A DNA stretch of 64,000 bases from Kitasatospora cinereorecta (lineage in GTDB: Bacteria; Actinomycetota; Actinomycetes; Streptomycetales; Streptomycetaceae): the NCBI RefSeq assembly GCF_024172095.1, contig NZ_JAMZDX010000001.1, positions 1-64,000 on the forward strand, in the 5' to 3' direction. Below the pieces are notes generated by a model that searched no databases, had not been told where the DNA came from, and worked only from the letters and a program-made list of their open reading frames with translations. The translations under genes and the position numbers were made by a program. This document shows positions 15,933-24,378 of this stretch, piece by piece; positions within the stretch are counted from its first letter, which is position 1; the number at the start of each line of letters is the position of its first letter.

Positions 15933-18128
15933 GTGAACCACCCGCAGAACCCGAACGACCCCGACCACGAGCTGTTCGCGATGCTGGAGGCGGACATGGC
16001 CGCCGACCACGCCGCGCAGGCCGCCGGCGGCACCGTGCTGGACTTCGACAAGGCCCGCACCGCCCGCCGCCCCGACACCACCCCCGACGCGGACGGGGAC
16101 GACATGCCGTCCGTCTACGTCGACTCCCCGGCCCCGAAGGGCGACGCGTTCGCTGACCGGTGGGCGACCGCACGGGCGGCGAAGAAGCGCCCGATCATCC
16201 CCGCGTGGGCGAAGTCCAAGGCCGAACTGCACGACGCCGCGACGTGGCTGGGCGCGCACGTCGCCCACACCACCGGCTACCACGCCGTTCGTGCCCCGCT
16301 CTACGCCGCGAAGCTGCTGGTGCGGGCCCCGCGCGGGACCGCCCGGTTGGTGGGTGGGACGTGGCGGTGGGCGACCGACGCCGAGGGGCGCCCCGTTCGG
16401 GCGTCGGCCGTGCGGCGCGAGGACGTGCAGGATTACGTGATTCTGTCCAAGCGGCGTGACGCCCGGGTCCGGGCCCGGGGTGCGATCCTGCTGCTCGCCT
16501 CGGTGCTCGGGATCGCGTTCACGGCGGTGCTGCTGGTTGCCACCCCGGGCTGGACCCCGCTCGCCGTGGCCACCGCCCTCGCCATGGCCCTCGGGGTGGC
16601 CGGCGGGCAGGCGGATCAGCCGCTGATCGAACGGGCCGTGGTCGCGACCAAGGTGCAGCGCCTCAACTCCGACATGGTGGTCCGCGCGCTCGGCGCCCTC
16701 GGGAACGCCGAGATCAACAAGGCGCTGGCGAAGGGCGGCTCGGGGATCACGTTCCCGGCGCCGATCACCCGCGACGGGCCGGGCTGGCGGGCGGATGTCG
16801 ACCTGCCGTACGGCGTGACGGCGGTGGACATCATCGAGCGCCGGGACCGCCTCGCCTCCGGCTTGCGCCGGCCGATGGGCTGCGTGTGGCCGGAGCCGGT
16901 CCACGACCAGCACGCCGGACGGCTCATGCTGTGGGTCGGCGACCAGGACATGTCCCAGACCAAGCCCCCGGCGTGGCCGCTCGCGAAGGCCGGCACCACC
17001 TCGCTGTTCAAGGCGCTGCCGTTCGGCACCGACCAGCGCGGCCGCACGGTCGAGATGACCCTGATGTTCGCGAACGTGCTGATCGGCGCCATGCCCCGCT
17101 TCGGCAAGACCTTCGCCCTGCGGGTGCTCATGCTGGCGGCGGCGCTCGACCCGACCGCCGAGCTGCACGTGTGGGAGCTGAAGGGCACCGGTGACCTGGA
17201 GGACGCGGAGAAGGTCGCCGCGGACTACGGCTCGGGCCCCGACGACGAGACCATTCAGGGCGCCGTCGGCTCGCTCCGGTACGTCCACAAGGAGCTGGAG
17301 CGCCGCTCCAAGGTGATCCGCTCCCTCCCGAAGGAGCGGCGCCCGGAGAACAAGGTCACCCCGGAACTCGCGGCGGACCGCAAGCTCGGGCTGCACCCGC
17401 TCGTGCTCATCATCGACGAGTGCCAGGAACTCTTCTCCCACTCGGAGTTCGGCAAGGAGGCCGGTGAGCTGGCCGAGGCCGTCATCAAGCGCGGCCCCGC
17501 GATGGGCGTGATCCTGATGCTCGCCACCCAGCGCCCCGACGTGAAGTCCCTGCCCGGCGGGGTGTCGGCGAACGTCGGCATCCGGTTCTGCCTCCGGGTC
17601 ATGGGCCAGACCGAGAACGACATGGTCCTCGGCACGAGCGCGTACAAGAACGGGCTGAGGGCCACCACGTTCACCGCGAACGACAAGGGCATCGGCTACC
17701 TCGTCGGCGCCGCCACCGACCCGCAGATCGTCCGCTCCTTCTACATCGACGGCCCCGCCGCCGGGAAGATCATGGACCGGGCACGCGCCGCCCGGATCGC
17801 CGCCGGCACCCTCACCGGCATCGCCGCCGGTGAGCTGCCGGAGCGCGAGAAGTCCACCACCGGCCTGCTGGACGACCTGCTGTCCATCTGGCCGGCCGGG
17901 GAGACCAAGGTCTGGTCCGAGACCCTGGTCGCTGCGCTCGCCGCCCTCGACGCCGACCAGTACGGCGGGTGGGAGGCCGAACAGCTCTCCTCCGCGCTCA
18001 AGCCGCACGGCGTCAACGCCGGACAGGTCGGCCGCCGCATCGACGGCAAGTTCGTCAACAAGCGCGGCTTCGACCGCGCCGACATCGAGAACGCCGTCAC
18101 CCAGCGCGACGACAAGCGGTCCGCCTGA
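15933..18128 (+). CDS. TraB-type FtsK/SpoIIIE DNA translocase
   Basis: 731 residues from GTG 15933 (AAGGA ribosome site). An acidic N-terminus is followed by two membrane helices (about 183-203 and 208-224), then the motor: Walker A GAMPRFGKT (385-393, Lys392) and Walker B LVLIIDE (Asp495), with ATQRPDVKSLPGG as the sensor region. The last ~100 residues look like a winged helix (LKPHGVNAGQVGRRIDGKF), equivalent to the gamma domain that reads the clt repeats. TraB hexamers pump double-stranded DNA between hyphae without nicking. An inverted-repeat cluster lies 8 bp past the stop. Confidence 0.85.
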   Translation: MNHPQNPNDPDHELFAMLEADMAADHAAQAAGGTVLDFDKARTARRPDTTPDADGDDMPSVYVDSPAPKGDAFADRWATARAAKKRPIIPAWAKSKAELHDAATWLGAHVAHTTGYHAVRAPLYAAKLLVRAPRGTARLVGGTWRWATDAEGRPVRASAVRREDVQDYVILSKRRDARVRARGAILLLASVLGIAFTAVLLVATPGWTPLAVATALAMALGVAGGQADQPLIERAVVATKVQRLNSDMVVRALGALGNAEINKALAKGGSGITFPAPITRDGPGWRADVDLPYGVTAVDIIERRDRLASGLRRPMGCVWPEPVHDQHAGRLMLWVGDQDMSQTKPPAWPLAKAGTTSLFKALPFGTDQRGRTVEMTLMFANVLIGAMPRFGKTFALRVLMLAAALDPTAELHVWELKGTGDLEDAEKVAADYGSGPDDETIQGAVGSLRYVHKELERRSKVIRSLPKERRPENKVTPELAADRKLGLHPLVLIIDECQELFSHSEFGKEAGELAEAVIKRGPAMGVILMLATQRPDVKSLPGGVSANVGIRFCLRVMGQTENDMVLGTSAYKNGLRATTFTANDKGIGYLVGAATDPQIVRSFYIDGPAAGKIMDRARAARIAAGTLTGIAAGELPEREKSTTGLLDDLLSIWPAGETKVWSETLVAALAALDADQYGGWEAEQLSSALKPHGVNAGQVGRRIDGKFVNKRGFDRADIENAVTQRDDKRSA

Positions 18129-18136
18129 CCGATCGC

Positions 18137-18232
18137 GGGGTTGCTATCGATAGCGCCACAGCCCGCTATCGATAGCAACCCCGATAGCGCCCCATCCATG
18201 GCTTGACCAGGCCGCTAGCACATAGCGGCCTG
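18137..18232. repeat. Inverted-repeat cluster after traB, candidate clt locus
   Basis: A perfect 19-bp inverted repeat (18137-18155 and 18164-18182) contains two copies of GCTATCGATAGC, 22 bp apart, and a further CGATAGC at 18182. A second 10-bp inverted repeat, CAGGCCGCTA / TAGCGGCCTG, lies at 18208-18232. TraB proteins recognise short repeats (TRS) in a clt site usually close to traB, which is the most likely role; a transcription terminator is the alternative, but no T-run follows. Confidence 0.5.
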
Positions 18233-18271
18233 ACCTGTCGAAACCCCGAAACTCGCGTCAGGAGCCCCCTC

Positions 18272-18538
18272 GTGACCCCCATGGCCCTGGCTATCGCCTG
18301 CCTACTCGCCGTCACTCTTGGTTACGCCGCCGTGTGCTGGGTGCAGCCGTTCGCCCGCTGCCGCCGCTGCAACGGCCACGGCAACCTCCCGCCCCGCACC
18401 CGCCTGTCCCGCCGCCCCCGCCCGTGCCGGCACTGCGACGCGACCGGCCTGCGGCTCCGTGTCGGCCGCCGCATCCACAACCACACCCTCACCGCCCGGG
18501 ACCACGCCACCCGGATCCGCACCGACGCCACCCGCTGA
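18272..18538 (+). CDS. Membrane-anchored DnaJ-type zinc-finger protein
   Basis: 88 residues from GTG 18272 (AGGAG upstream). One N-terminal membrane helix (MALAIACLLAVTLGYAAVCW), then CRRCNGHG and CRHCDATG, two CxxCxGxG-like half-sites as in the DnaJ zinc domain, and a basic tail. Similar small proteins follow traB in other AICEs. Probably faces the cytoplasm; partner unknown. An upstream in-frame start at 18203 would read through the repeat cluster and is less likely. Confidence 0.6.
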   Translation: MTPMALAIACLLAVTLGYAAVCWVQPFARCRRCNGHGNLPPRTRLSRRPRPCRHCDATGLRLRVGRRIHNHTLTARDHATRIRTDATR

Positions 18539-18563
18539 CCCGCCATCGGAAAGGACACCGCCC

Positions 18564-18752
18564 ATGCTCGTCACCGCCTCGCTCGCCGCCCTCTTCGGCC
18601 TCGGCACCGGCGCCCTCGTGTACTTCCGCCGCGTCACCGCAGGCGCCGCCACCCTGCTGTGGCTGTCCGGCTTCACCGCCGCCTCCACCGGCCTCGCCGG
18701 ACCCGTCAACGACCTCCTCACCGCCGCCGTGCACGCCATCAGCAGCCACTGA
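18564..18752 (+). CDS. Small two-helix membrane protein
   Basis: 62 residues from ATG 18564 (GGAAAGGA upstream). Two hydrophobic helices (VTASLAALFGLGTGALVYF and AATLLWLSGFTAASTGL) with a short basic turn RRV. Typical of the small Spd-like membrane proteins on actinobacterial elements. No enzymatic motif. Confidence 0.55.
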   Translation: MLVTASLAALFGLGTGALVYFRRVTAGAATLLWLSGFTAASTGLAGPVNDLLTAAVHAISSH

Positions 18753-18766
18753 CCGGAGACCCCGCC

Positions 18767-18973
18767 GTGAGCCACAGCATCCGCCCGCTGGCCGCCGTCC
18801 ACTTGCGCGAGGCCCTGACCGCCGCTGGCGACGGCGACCCCGCCGCCGCCCTCGCCGCGCTCATGCACATCGACCCGCAGTCCTGGGCCGGGATCGAGCA
18901 CCGCCTGAACAGCCTCGGCACCACCCTCCTCGACTCCCTCGCCCTCGCGACCCGAACCGGAGGCACCCCGTGA
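18767..18973 (+). CDS. Small helical element protein
   Basis: 68 residues from GTG 18767 (CCGGAGA upstream). Ala-rich helices, no cysteines, no membrane segment. Its stop overlaps the GTG of the next gene (GTGA). No family recognised; the operon position supports a real gene. Confidence 0.5.
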   Translation: MSHSIRPLAAVHLREALTAAGDGDPAAALAALMHIDPQSWAGIEHRLNSLGTTLLDSLALATRTGGTP

Positions 18974-19248
18974 GCATCACCGCGAACGCCATCATCGCCA
19001 CCATCCTGTTCGGCCCCGGCATCCTCGGCGGCGCCGCCTACGCCCGCAGCCTCCGCGGCGCCAAGGCCGACTCCGACGCCATCCGGACCGTCCTCGCCAT
19101 CTCCGCCTACGAACGCGCCCTCGCCGCCGCCGAGCAGGACGAGAACCCGGGCCCGCCCGACGGCGGCGAGCCCACCCCCGCCCCCGAGGCCGAGCCCACC
19201 CAGCAGCTCGCCACCGTCATCGACTTCCCCACCCGCCGCGCCGCCTGA
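18970..19248 (+). CDS. Small single-pass membrane protein
   Basis: 92 residues from GTG 18970. One N-terminal membrane helix (NAIIATILFGPGILGGAAY), a charged helix, then an acidic Pro-rich tail (PPDGGEPTPAPEAEPT) with the ending IDFPTRRAA. Coupled to the gene before by 4 bp. Unknown function; probable transfer accessory. Confidence 0.5.
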   Translation: MSITANAIIATILFGPGILGGAAYARSLRGAKADSDAIRTVLAISAYERALAAAEQDENPGPPDGGEPTPAPEAEPTQQLATVIDFPTRRAA

Positions 19249-19264
19249 TCGAAGGGACCCCGAC

Positions 19265-19957
19265 GTGAGGAACCTCGCCCACCCGGCGCTGAAGGTGCTG
19301 GATGCGTTCTGCTGCGCGGGCGGCGCCGGCACCGGCTACCACCGCGCCGGATTCGACGTCACCGGCATCGACATCAACCCGCAGCCCAACTACCCGCACC
19401 GCTTCGTGCAGGGCGACGCCGTCGAGTACATCCGCGAGCACGGCGCCGAGTTCGACTTCATCCACGCCTCGCCGCCGTGCCAGGCCGGATGCACCCTGAC
19501 CGCCGGCACCAACAAGGGCCGCGTCTACCCGCAGCTCATCCCGCCCGCCCGCGCCGCCCTGGAGTCCACGGGGCGACCGTGGGTGATGGAGAACGTCCTC
19601 GGGGCGCCGATCCGCCGGGACATCACCCTGTGCGGGGAGATGTTCGGCCTCGCCGTCGTCCGGCATCGGGGTTTCGAGGCCGGCGGCGGTCTGGTCCTCG
19701 ATCAGCCCGAGCACCGGCCGCACCGTGGCCGTGTCGCCGGAATGCGCCACGGCAAGTGGTACCAGGGCCCGTACTTCGCCGTGTACGGCAACGGCGGCGG
19801 CAAAGGCACCGTCCAGCAGTGGCAGCACGCCATGGGCATCCACTGGACCGCCGACCGCCGCGAACTGGCCGAGGCCATCCCCCCGGCCTACACCGAGCTG
19901 ATCGGCCGCCAGGCCGCTGCACAGCTCGGCGCCGGGCCCGCAGCCCTCGCCGCGTAG
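19265..19957 (+). CDS. DNA (cytosine-5) methyltransferase, small orphan
   Basis: 230 residues. Motif I is DAFCCAGGAGTGYHRAGF (SAM binding), motif IV is ASPPCQ with catalytic Cys72, motif VI is MENV, and a motif VIII-like segment RHRGFEAGG follows. It is shorter than usual (>300) because the target-recognition region is small. No restriction endonuclease gene is next to it, so it is likely a protective or epigenetic methylase that shields the element from host restriction. It sits inside the transfer/replication operon, which fits protection of DNA on entry to a new host. Confidence 0.85.
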   Translation: MRNLAHPALKVLDAFCCAGGAGTGYHRAGFDVTGIDINPQPNYPHRFVQGDAVEYIREHGAEFDFIHASPPCQAGCTLTAGTNKGRVYPQLIPPARAALESTGRPWVMENVLGAPIRRDITLCGEMFGLAVVRHRGFEAGGGLVLDQPEHRPHRGRVAGMRHGKWYQGPYFAVYGNGGGKGTVQQWQHAMGIHWTADRRELAEAIPPAYTELIGRQAAAQLGAGPAALAA

Positions 19958-19968
19958 GAACCCTCGCC

Positions 19969-20142
19969 GTGGCCGCTCTGGACTGGCGCGACGCCCGGCA
20001 CTACGACCGCACCCGCAGCCTCCCGTGCCGCTGGTGCGGTCGCCCCACCCCGCTGCGCGATGAACAGCGCAGCCCCTCGCACAAGGTCTGCGCCGAGCAG
20101 CACCTGACTGTGGAAGGAGCAGAGGTTGACCACGACCGATGA
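19969..20142 (+). CDS. Small Cys-containing protein upstream of prim-pol
   Basis: 57 residues from GTG 19969 (GGAACC upstream). The motif CRWCGRP, with a further Cys in HKVCAEQH, suggests one zinc site. It overlaps the following prim-pol gene by 17 bp, so translation is probably coupled. No function known. Confidence 0.5.
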   Translation: MAALDWRDARHYDRTRSLPCRWCGRPTPLRDEQRSPSHKVCAEQHLTVEGAEVDHDR

Positions 20143-21070
20143 CCCGCTGGCCACCGTCCTCGCCCTGGCCGAGCGTGACTGGCACGTCTTCCCGCTCGCC
20201 CCGAACAGCAAGTACCCCGCCCTCCACGGCGAGGACGACTGCCCCGGCACCGGGCCCTGCGCCACCGGCCACCAGGGCTGGGAGCGGCGGGCCACCACCG
20301 ACCCTCAGTTGATCCGCCGGGCGTGGGGCCACGGCCCGTACGGGATCGGCCTCGCCTGCGGCCCCTCGGGACTGGTGGTGGTCGACCTCGACCGGCCCAA
20401 GCACTCCCGGGACCTGCCCCCGGCCCGGTGGGCAGGGCAAGGCATCACCGACGGGATGGACGTGTTCGCCGCGCTCTGCGAGGAACACGGCCGGTCCATG
20501 CCCACGGGCACGTTCACCGTTCGCACCGGCAGGGGCGGCATGCACCTGTACTTCGCCGCCCCCGCCGGGGTGGTGCTGCGGAACACGACCGGGGAGAAGG
20601 GCAACGGGCTCGGCTGGAAGGTCGACACCCGCGCCGCCGGCGGCTACGTCGTCGCCCCGGGCAGCACCGTGAACCATCGCCCCTACACGATCACCTTGGA
20701 CGCCCCGGTGATGCCGCTCCCGGACTGGCTGACGGCCCTCCTGACGCCCAAGGACCCGCCGCCCGCCGCCCCGCTCGACGTGGCGGCCGTGCGGGCCAGG
20801 ATCGGCCGCCACAGCGCCTACGTGCGGGCCGCCGTCACCGGGGAGGCGGAGAAGGTCGCCACGGCCGGTGAGGGCACCCGCAACCACCAGTTGTTCGCGT
20901 CCGCCGCCGCCCTCGGACGGCTGGTCGCCGCCGGAACCCTCCCCGAGACGGACGCGGTGGACGCTCTCCTGAGCGCCGGTCAGGGCAACGGCCTCGGCGA
21001 GGCGGAGTGCCGCCGCACCATCGCCAAGGGCCTCGCCCGAGGCGGCAACTCGGTGGGGCGGGCGGCATGA
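20126..21070 (+). CDS. Bifunctional DNA primase/polymerase (prim-pol) replication protein
   Basis: 314 residues from TTG 20126 behind a strong site (GGAAGGAG). The prim-pol fold shows DLD (Asp87, Asp89, metal-binding) in GLVVVDLDRPK, TGRGGMHLYF with His140, and GWKVDTRAAGGYVVAPGS with Asp167. The C-terminal ~110 residues are helical (primase C-terminal-like). Such proteins start replication of RepPP-type AICEs after excision. It is coupled to the next short frame by ATGA. Confidence 0.85.
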   Translation: MTTTDDPLATVLALAERDWHVFPLAPNSKYPALHGEDDCPGTGPCATGHQGWERRATTDPQLIRRAWGHGPYGIGLACGPSGLVVVDLDRPKHSRDLPPARWAGQGITDGMDVFAALCEEHGRSMPTGTFTVRTGRGGMHLYFAAPAGVVLRNTTGEKGNGLGWKVDTRAAGGYVVAPGSTVNHRPYTITLDAPVMPLPDWLTALLTPKDPPPAAPLDVAAVRARIGRHSAYVRAAVTGEAEKVATAGEGTRNHQLFASAAALGRLVAAGTLPETDAVDALLSAGQGNGLGEAECRRTIAKGLARGGNSVGRAA

Positions 21071-21144
21071 GCAACCGTCACCCGTCCTGCGCCAAGGAGA
21101 AGCGCTTCTCCTTCTCGCATCGCCCGAGGGGGCGTGCCGAGTGA
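21067..21144 (+). CDS. 25-codon linking frame between replication genes
   Basis: ATG 21067 overlaps the prim-pol stop (ATGA), and the TGA at 21142-21144 overlaps the GTG of the next gene, so ribosomes could pass straight through. The basic peptide is Ser/Arg/Lys-rich with one Cys. It contains the perfect 20-bp palindrome AAGGAGAAGCGCTTCTCCTT (21094-21113). It may be a true small protein or only a translational bridge; coding status is uncertain. Confidence 0.4.
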   Translation: MSNRHPSCAKEKRFSFSHRPRGRAE

Positions 21145-22709
21145 ACGCCCCTGACCGCCCCGGCGGGTCGCTGTTCACCGAAGGCTGGCAGGAAGACGTG
21201 CCCGCCACGTTTGCCGAGCCCGGTCCGGAGCCGTGGGAGACCCCGATCCCCCTCGGGCAGGCCCGGACCCTGCCGACCTTCCCCACCGACGCGCTGCCGT
21301 CGTGGCTCCGCGCGATGGTCGAAGCGGTGGCAGAGGAGACCCAGACCCCGGCCGACCTGGCTGGCGGGCTGGCGCTCGCGGTGCTGTCCACAGCCTGTGG
21401 AGGGCGGGCCGTCGTCTCCGTCCGGGGCCGGTGGCGCGAGCAGGTGAACCTGTACATCGTGGTCGCCCTGCCGCCCGGCAACCGCAAGAGCGCCGTGGTC
21501 TCCCTGATGATCGCGCCCGTGCTAGCGGTGGAGAAAATCCTCCGGGAGCGGGCCGCCGGGAGCATCGCCGAGGCCGAGATCACCGCGAAGATTGCCAAGG
21601 CCGCCGCCGAGAAGGCCGCCGCCCGCGCCGCCGGCGCGGAGGGCACGGACCAGGACCGGCTGACCGCCGAGGCAATCAGCCTCGCCCAGGCCGCCGAGCG
21701 GGCCGCCGTGCCCTACCTGCCGCAGCTCATCGCCCAGGACGTGACCCCGGAGAACGCCACGACCCTGCTCGCCGAGCAGGGCGGGCGCCTGTCGCTCATG
21801 TCCGCCGAGGGCGGCGGGATCTTCGACATCATCGCCGGCCGCTACAGCGGCAAGCCCAACCAGGAGGTCTACCTCCAGGGCCACGCCGGTGACATGCTCC
21901 GCGTCAACCGTCAGAGCCGCGACTCCCAGTTCATCGACGCCCCCGCCCTCACCATGGGTCTGGCCGTCCAGCCGTCCGTCCTCGACGACATCGCCAAGGC
22001 CCCGGGACTCGACGGCCGCGGCCTGCTTGCCCGCTTCCTGTACGCCCTGCCGAAGTCGCTGGTGGGCTACCGGGAGCTGGAGCCCGACGAGATCCCGGAC
22101 GCCGTGGCCGAGACCTACTCGGAGAACATCCGCAAGCTCACCCTGGCCATGGCCGACTGGACCGACCCCGCCGTCCTCACCTTCAGCCCCGAGGCGACCG
22201 AGGTGATGCGCGAGCACCGGCGCCAGGTCGAGTACCAGCAGCGCCCCGGCGGCCTGCTGAAACCCATCACCGAGTGGGCCAGCAAGCTCGACGGGGCCGT
22301 CGCCCGGATCGCTGGCCTGCTCCACCTCGCCGCCCACCCGGATAACGGCTACACGATCCCGATCAGCGCCGACACCCTCACCAACGCCGCCCGCATCGGT
22401 GCCTACTACACCGCCCACGCCCTGACCGTCTTCGACGCCATGGGCGCTGACCCCGCTCTCACCAAGGCCCGAACCGTCCTTGCCTGGCTCCACGCGAACC
22501 CCGCCGCGACCGTCACCAAGCGGGAGATCTTCCGCGCCATGCCCAACGGCACCTTCCCCGCCGTCGCCGACCTCGACCCCGCCCTTGCCCTGCTCGAAGA
22601 ACACGGCTGGCTCCGCCAGGAACCTCCGCCCCCGCGCACCGGCCGAGGCGGGCGCCCGCCCTCCCCCCGCTACCAGACCCACCCCGACATCACCCGCCCC
22701 GCCCGCTGA
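21141..22709 (+). CDS. DUF3987-family replication protein (helicase-like)
   Basis: 522 residues from GTG 21141. The DUF3987 core includes LALAVLSTACGG, a P-loop-like ALPPGNRKSAVV (about residues 112-123), SAEGGGIFDIIAGRY as Walker B-like acidic region, and FLYALP. The C-terminus looks like a winged helix (TVTKREIFRAMPNG) followed by a Pro/Arg-rich tail. These proteins pair with prim-pols and are thought to act as the replicative helicase partner or loader. The iteron array begins 5 bp after its stop codon. Confidence 0.7.
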   Translation: MNAPDRPGGSLFTEGWQEDVPATFAEPGPEPWETPIPLGQARTLPTFPTDALPSWLRAMVEAVAEETQTPADLAGGLALAVLSTACGGRAVVSVRGRWREQVNLYIVVALPPGNRKSAVVSLMIAPVLAVEKILRERAAGSIAEAEITAKIAKAAAEKAAARAAGAEGTDQDRLTAEAISLAQAAERAAVPYLPQLIAQDVTPENATTLLAEQGGRLSLMSAEGGGIFDIIAGRYSGKPNQEVYLQGHAGDMLRVNRQSRDSQFIDAPALTMGLAVQPSVLDDIAKAPGLDGRGLLARFLYALPKSLVGYRELEPDEIPDAVAETYSENIRKLTLAMADWTDPAVLTFSPEATEVMREHRRQVEYQQRPGGLLKPITEWASKLDGAVARIAGLLHLAAHPDNGYTIPISADTLTNAARIGAYYTAHALTVFDAMGADPALTKARTVLAWLHANPAATVTKREIFRAMPNGTFPAVADLDPALALLEEHGWLRQEPPPPRTGRGGRPPSPRYQTHPDITRPAR

Positions 22710-22713
22710 TCCC

Positions 22714-22946
22714 CCGACACAACCGACAGAACCGCCACAACCCCCGCCCACCCCTCCGACCAGCAACAACACCCAGCACCACCCCGCCGACAGAACCAAC
22801 CCGAAACTCCGACACAACCCCAGCCCGCCGCCGGCCAGGGGTTGTGTCGGAGTTTCCATCCGGTTCTGTCGGCCACCCCGACAACTGAAAATCTCCAGCT
22901 CAGAGCCGATCAGCAGAGGTTGTGTCGGTTCTGGCGGTTCTGTCGG
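22714..22946. repeat. Inverted iteron array, candidate replication origin
   Basis: Eight exact copies of CCGACA(C/G)AACC: four on the plus strand (22714, 22723, 22787, 22809) and four on the minus strand (22840, 22862, 22918, 22936). A ninth degenerate copy is at 22927. The central pair lies in a perfect 19-bp inverted repeat (22803-22821 / 22838-22856) with a 16-bp loop. Position between the replication genes and xis fits an origin or a Rep/Xis control region. Confidence 0.65.
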
Positions 22947-22981
22947 GCCCGGCCCGGCCGCCAGAACGTGAGAGGACCGCC

Positions 22982-23170
22982 ATGGCCACCGCCGCGCCCG
23001 AAGCCCTGACCGTGCCCGAGGTCATGGCCGCGCTCCGCCTGAGCCGCAGCAAGGTCTACGACCTGATCCGTTCGAAGACCCTGACCAGCTTCACCATCGG
23101 CCGCTGCCGCCGTGTGGCAGCCGACGACCTCACCACCTACATCCGCAACCAGAGCAGGAGCAACGCCTGA
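22982..23170 (+). CDS. Excisionase-like helix-turn-helix protein
   Basis: 62 residues from ATG 22982. A MerR/excisionase-type winged helix: LTVPEVMAALRLSRSKVYDLIRS, then TIGRCRRVAADDLTTYI. Its stop overlaps the integrase start by one base (TGATG). It most likely bends DNA at the element ends to direct excision, as Xis of pSAM2 does. The iteron array lies directly upstream. Confidence 0.8.
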   Translation: MATAAPEALTVPEVMAALRLSRSKVYDLIRSKTLTSFTIGRCRRVAADDLTTYIRNQSRSNA

Positions 23171-24375
23171 TGGCCAAGCGTGCCAACGGAGACGGCAGCA
23201 TCACCTACCTGAAGAGCAAGGGTCTCTACCAGGGCCGGGTCTACGTGACCACGACCTCCGGCGTCCCCAAGCGGGTCGCCGTCTACGGCAAGACGCGAGA
23301 GGAGGTCCGGGAGAAGATGACGGCACTACAGGCCCAGGACAACCAGGGCATCCCGACCCCGGACACCAACGTGAAGATGGCGGACTACCTGGCGTACTGG
23401 CTGGCCGCCGTCGTCAAGGTCAACCGCCGCCCCAAGACCTACCAGGGGTACGAGAGCGTTGTCCGAGTCCACCTGATCCCCGGGCTGGGAAGCCGGAAGC
23501 TGAGGACCCTCCGGGCCGCCGATGTGCGGACCTGGCTCGCCCGGGTGGCCACCACCTGCCAGTGCTGCGCGAACGGGTGGGACAAGGCCCGCAAGGAACC
23601 GACCTGCTGTGCGGCGGGGGAGTGCTGCAACACCCGGCTCTCTCGCCGGATGGTGCAGTCGATCCATGCCGTCCTGCGGAACGCGATCGAGAACGCCGTC
23701 CGCGAGGAGCTGATCCTGCGGAACGTCGCCAAGCTGGTCCAGGTGCCCACGCCCGACTACGGCACCGGGAAGGGCCTCACGGTCCCGCAGGCGCGACTCC
23801 TGCTGAAGGCGGCGAGCGCGGACCGGCTGCACGCGCTGTACGTGCTGGCGCTGGCCATGGGGATGCGGCGCGGTGAGTTGCTGGGGCTCCACTGGTCAGC
23901 GATCGACCTGGAGCGCGGGACGCTGATCGTGTCGAGCAACCTTCAGCGCGTGGACGGCGCTCTCCAGCTCGGGCCGACCAAGACCGCGTCCTCGCTCCGG
24001 ACGCTGCCCCTCCCGCCGCTGGTGGTGACGGCGCTCCGGGAGCACCAGGAGCGGCAGGCCCACGAGCGCGCGACGGCCGGCGACCGGTGGAAGGAGACCG
24101 GGCTCGTGTTCACCAGCAGGGTGGGGACCGCGATCGAGCCGGACAACCTCCGGCGGAGCTGGTACCCGCTCCGTGAGCGGCTGGGCCTCACGCTCCGGTT
24201 CCACGACCTCCGGCACACGTGCGTGACGCTGCTGCTCGACCTTGGGGTGCCGCCGCACATCGTTCGGCAGATCGCCGGGCACAGCGACATCGGCGTGACG
24301 ATGAAGGTCTACGCGCACGCCTCGCTGGACGAGCAGCGGAAGGCGCTCGGATCGCTCAGCGAGCGACTTGCCTGA
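23170..24375 (+). CDS. Tyrosine-recombinase integrase of the element
   Basis: 401 residues. An N-terminal arm-binding domain (GDGSITYLKSKGLYQGRVYV) and a core-binding SAM-like domain precede the catalytic domain. Catalytic residues: Arg233 in MGMRRGELLGL, Lys271 in TKTASSLR, His345 and Arg348 in HDLRHT, His371 in GHSDIG, and nucleophile Tyr381. An unusual Cys-rich insert between residues 130 and 153 (seven Cys) interrupts the core-binding domain. It catalyses integration at the tRNA-Phe 3' end and, with Xis, excision. It ends 83 bp from the attR core, as expected for an AICE integrase. Confidence 0.93.
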   Translation: MAKRANGDGSITYLKSKGLYQGRVYVTTTSGVPKRVAVYGKTREEVREKMTALQAQDNQGIPTPDTNVKMADYLAYWLAAVVKVNRRPKTYQGYESVVRVHLIPGLGSRKLRTLRAADVRTWLARVATTCQCCANGWDKARKEPTCCAAGECCNTRLSRRMVQSIHAVLRNAIENAVREELILRNVAKLVQVPTPDYGTGKGLTVPQARLLLKAASADRLHALYVLALAMGMRRGELLGLHWSAIDLERGTLIVSSNLQRVDGALQLGPTKTASSLRTLPLPPLVVTALREHQERQAHERATAGDRWKETGLVFTSRVGTAIEPDNLRRSWYPLRERLGLTLRFHDLRHTCVTLLLDLGVPPHIVRQIAGHSDIGVTMKVYAHASLDEQRKALGSLSERLA

Positions 24376-24378
24376 GTC

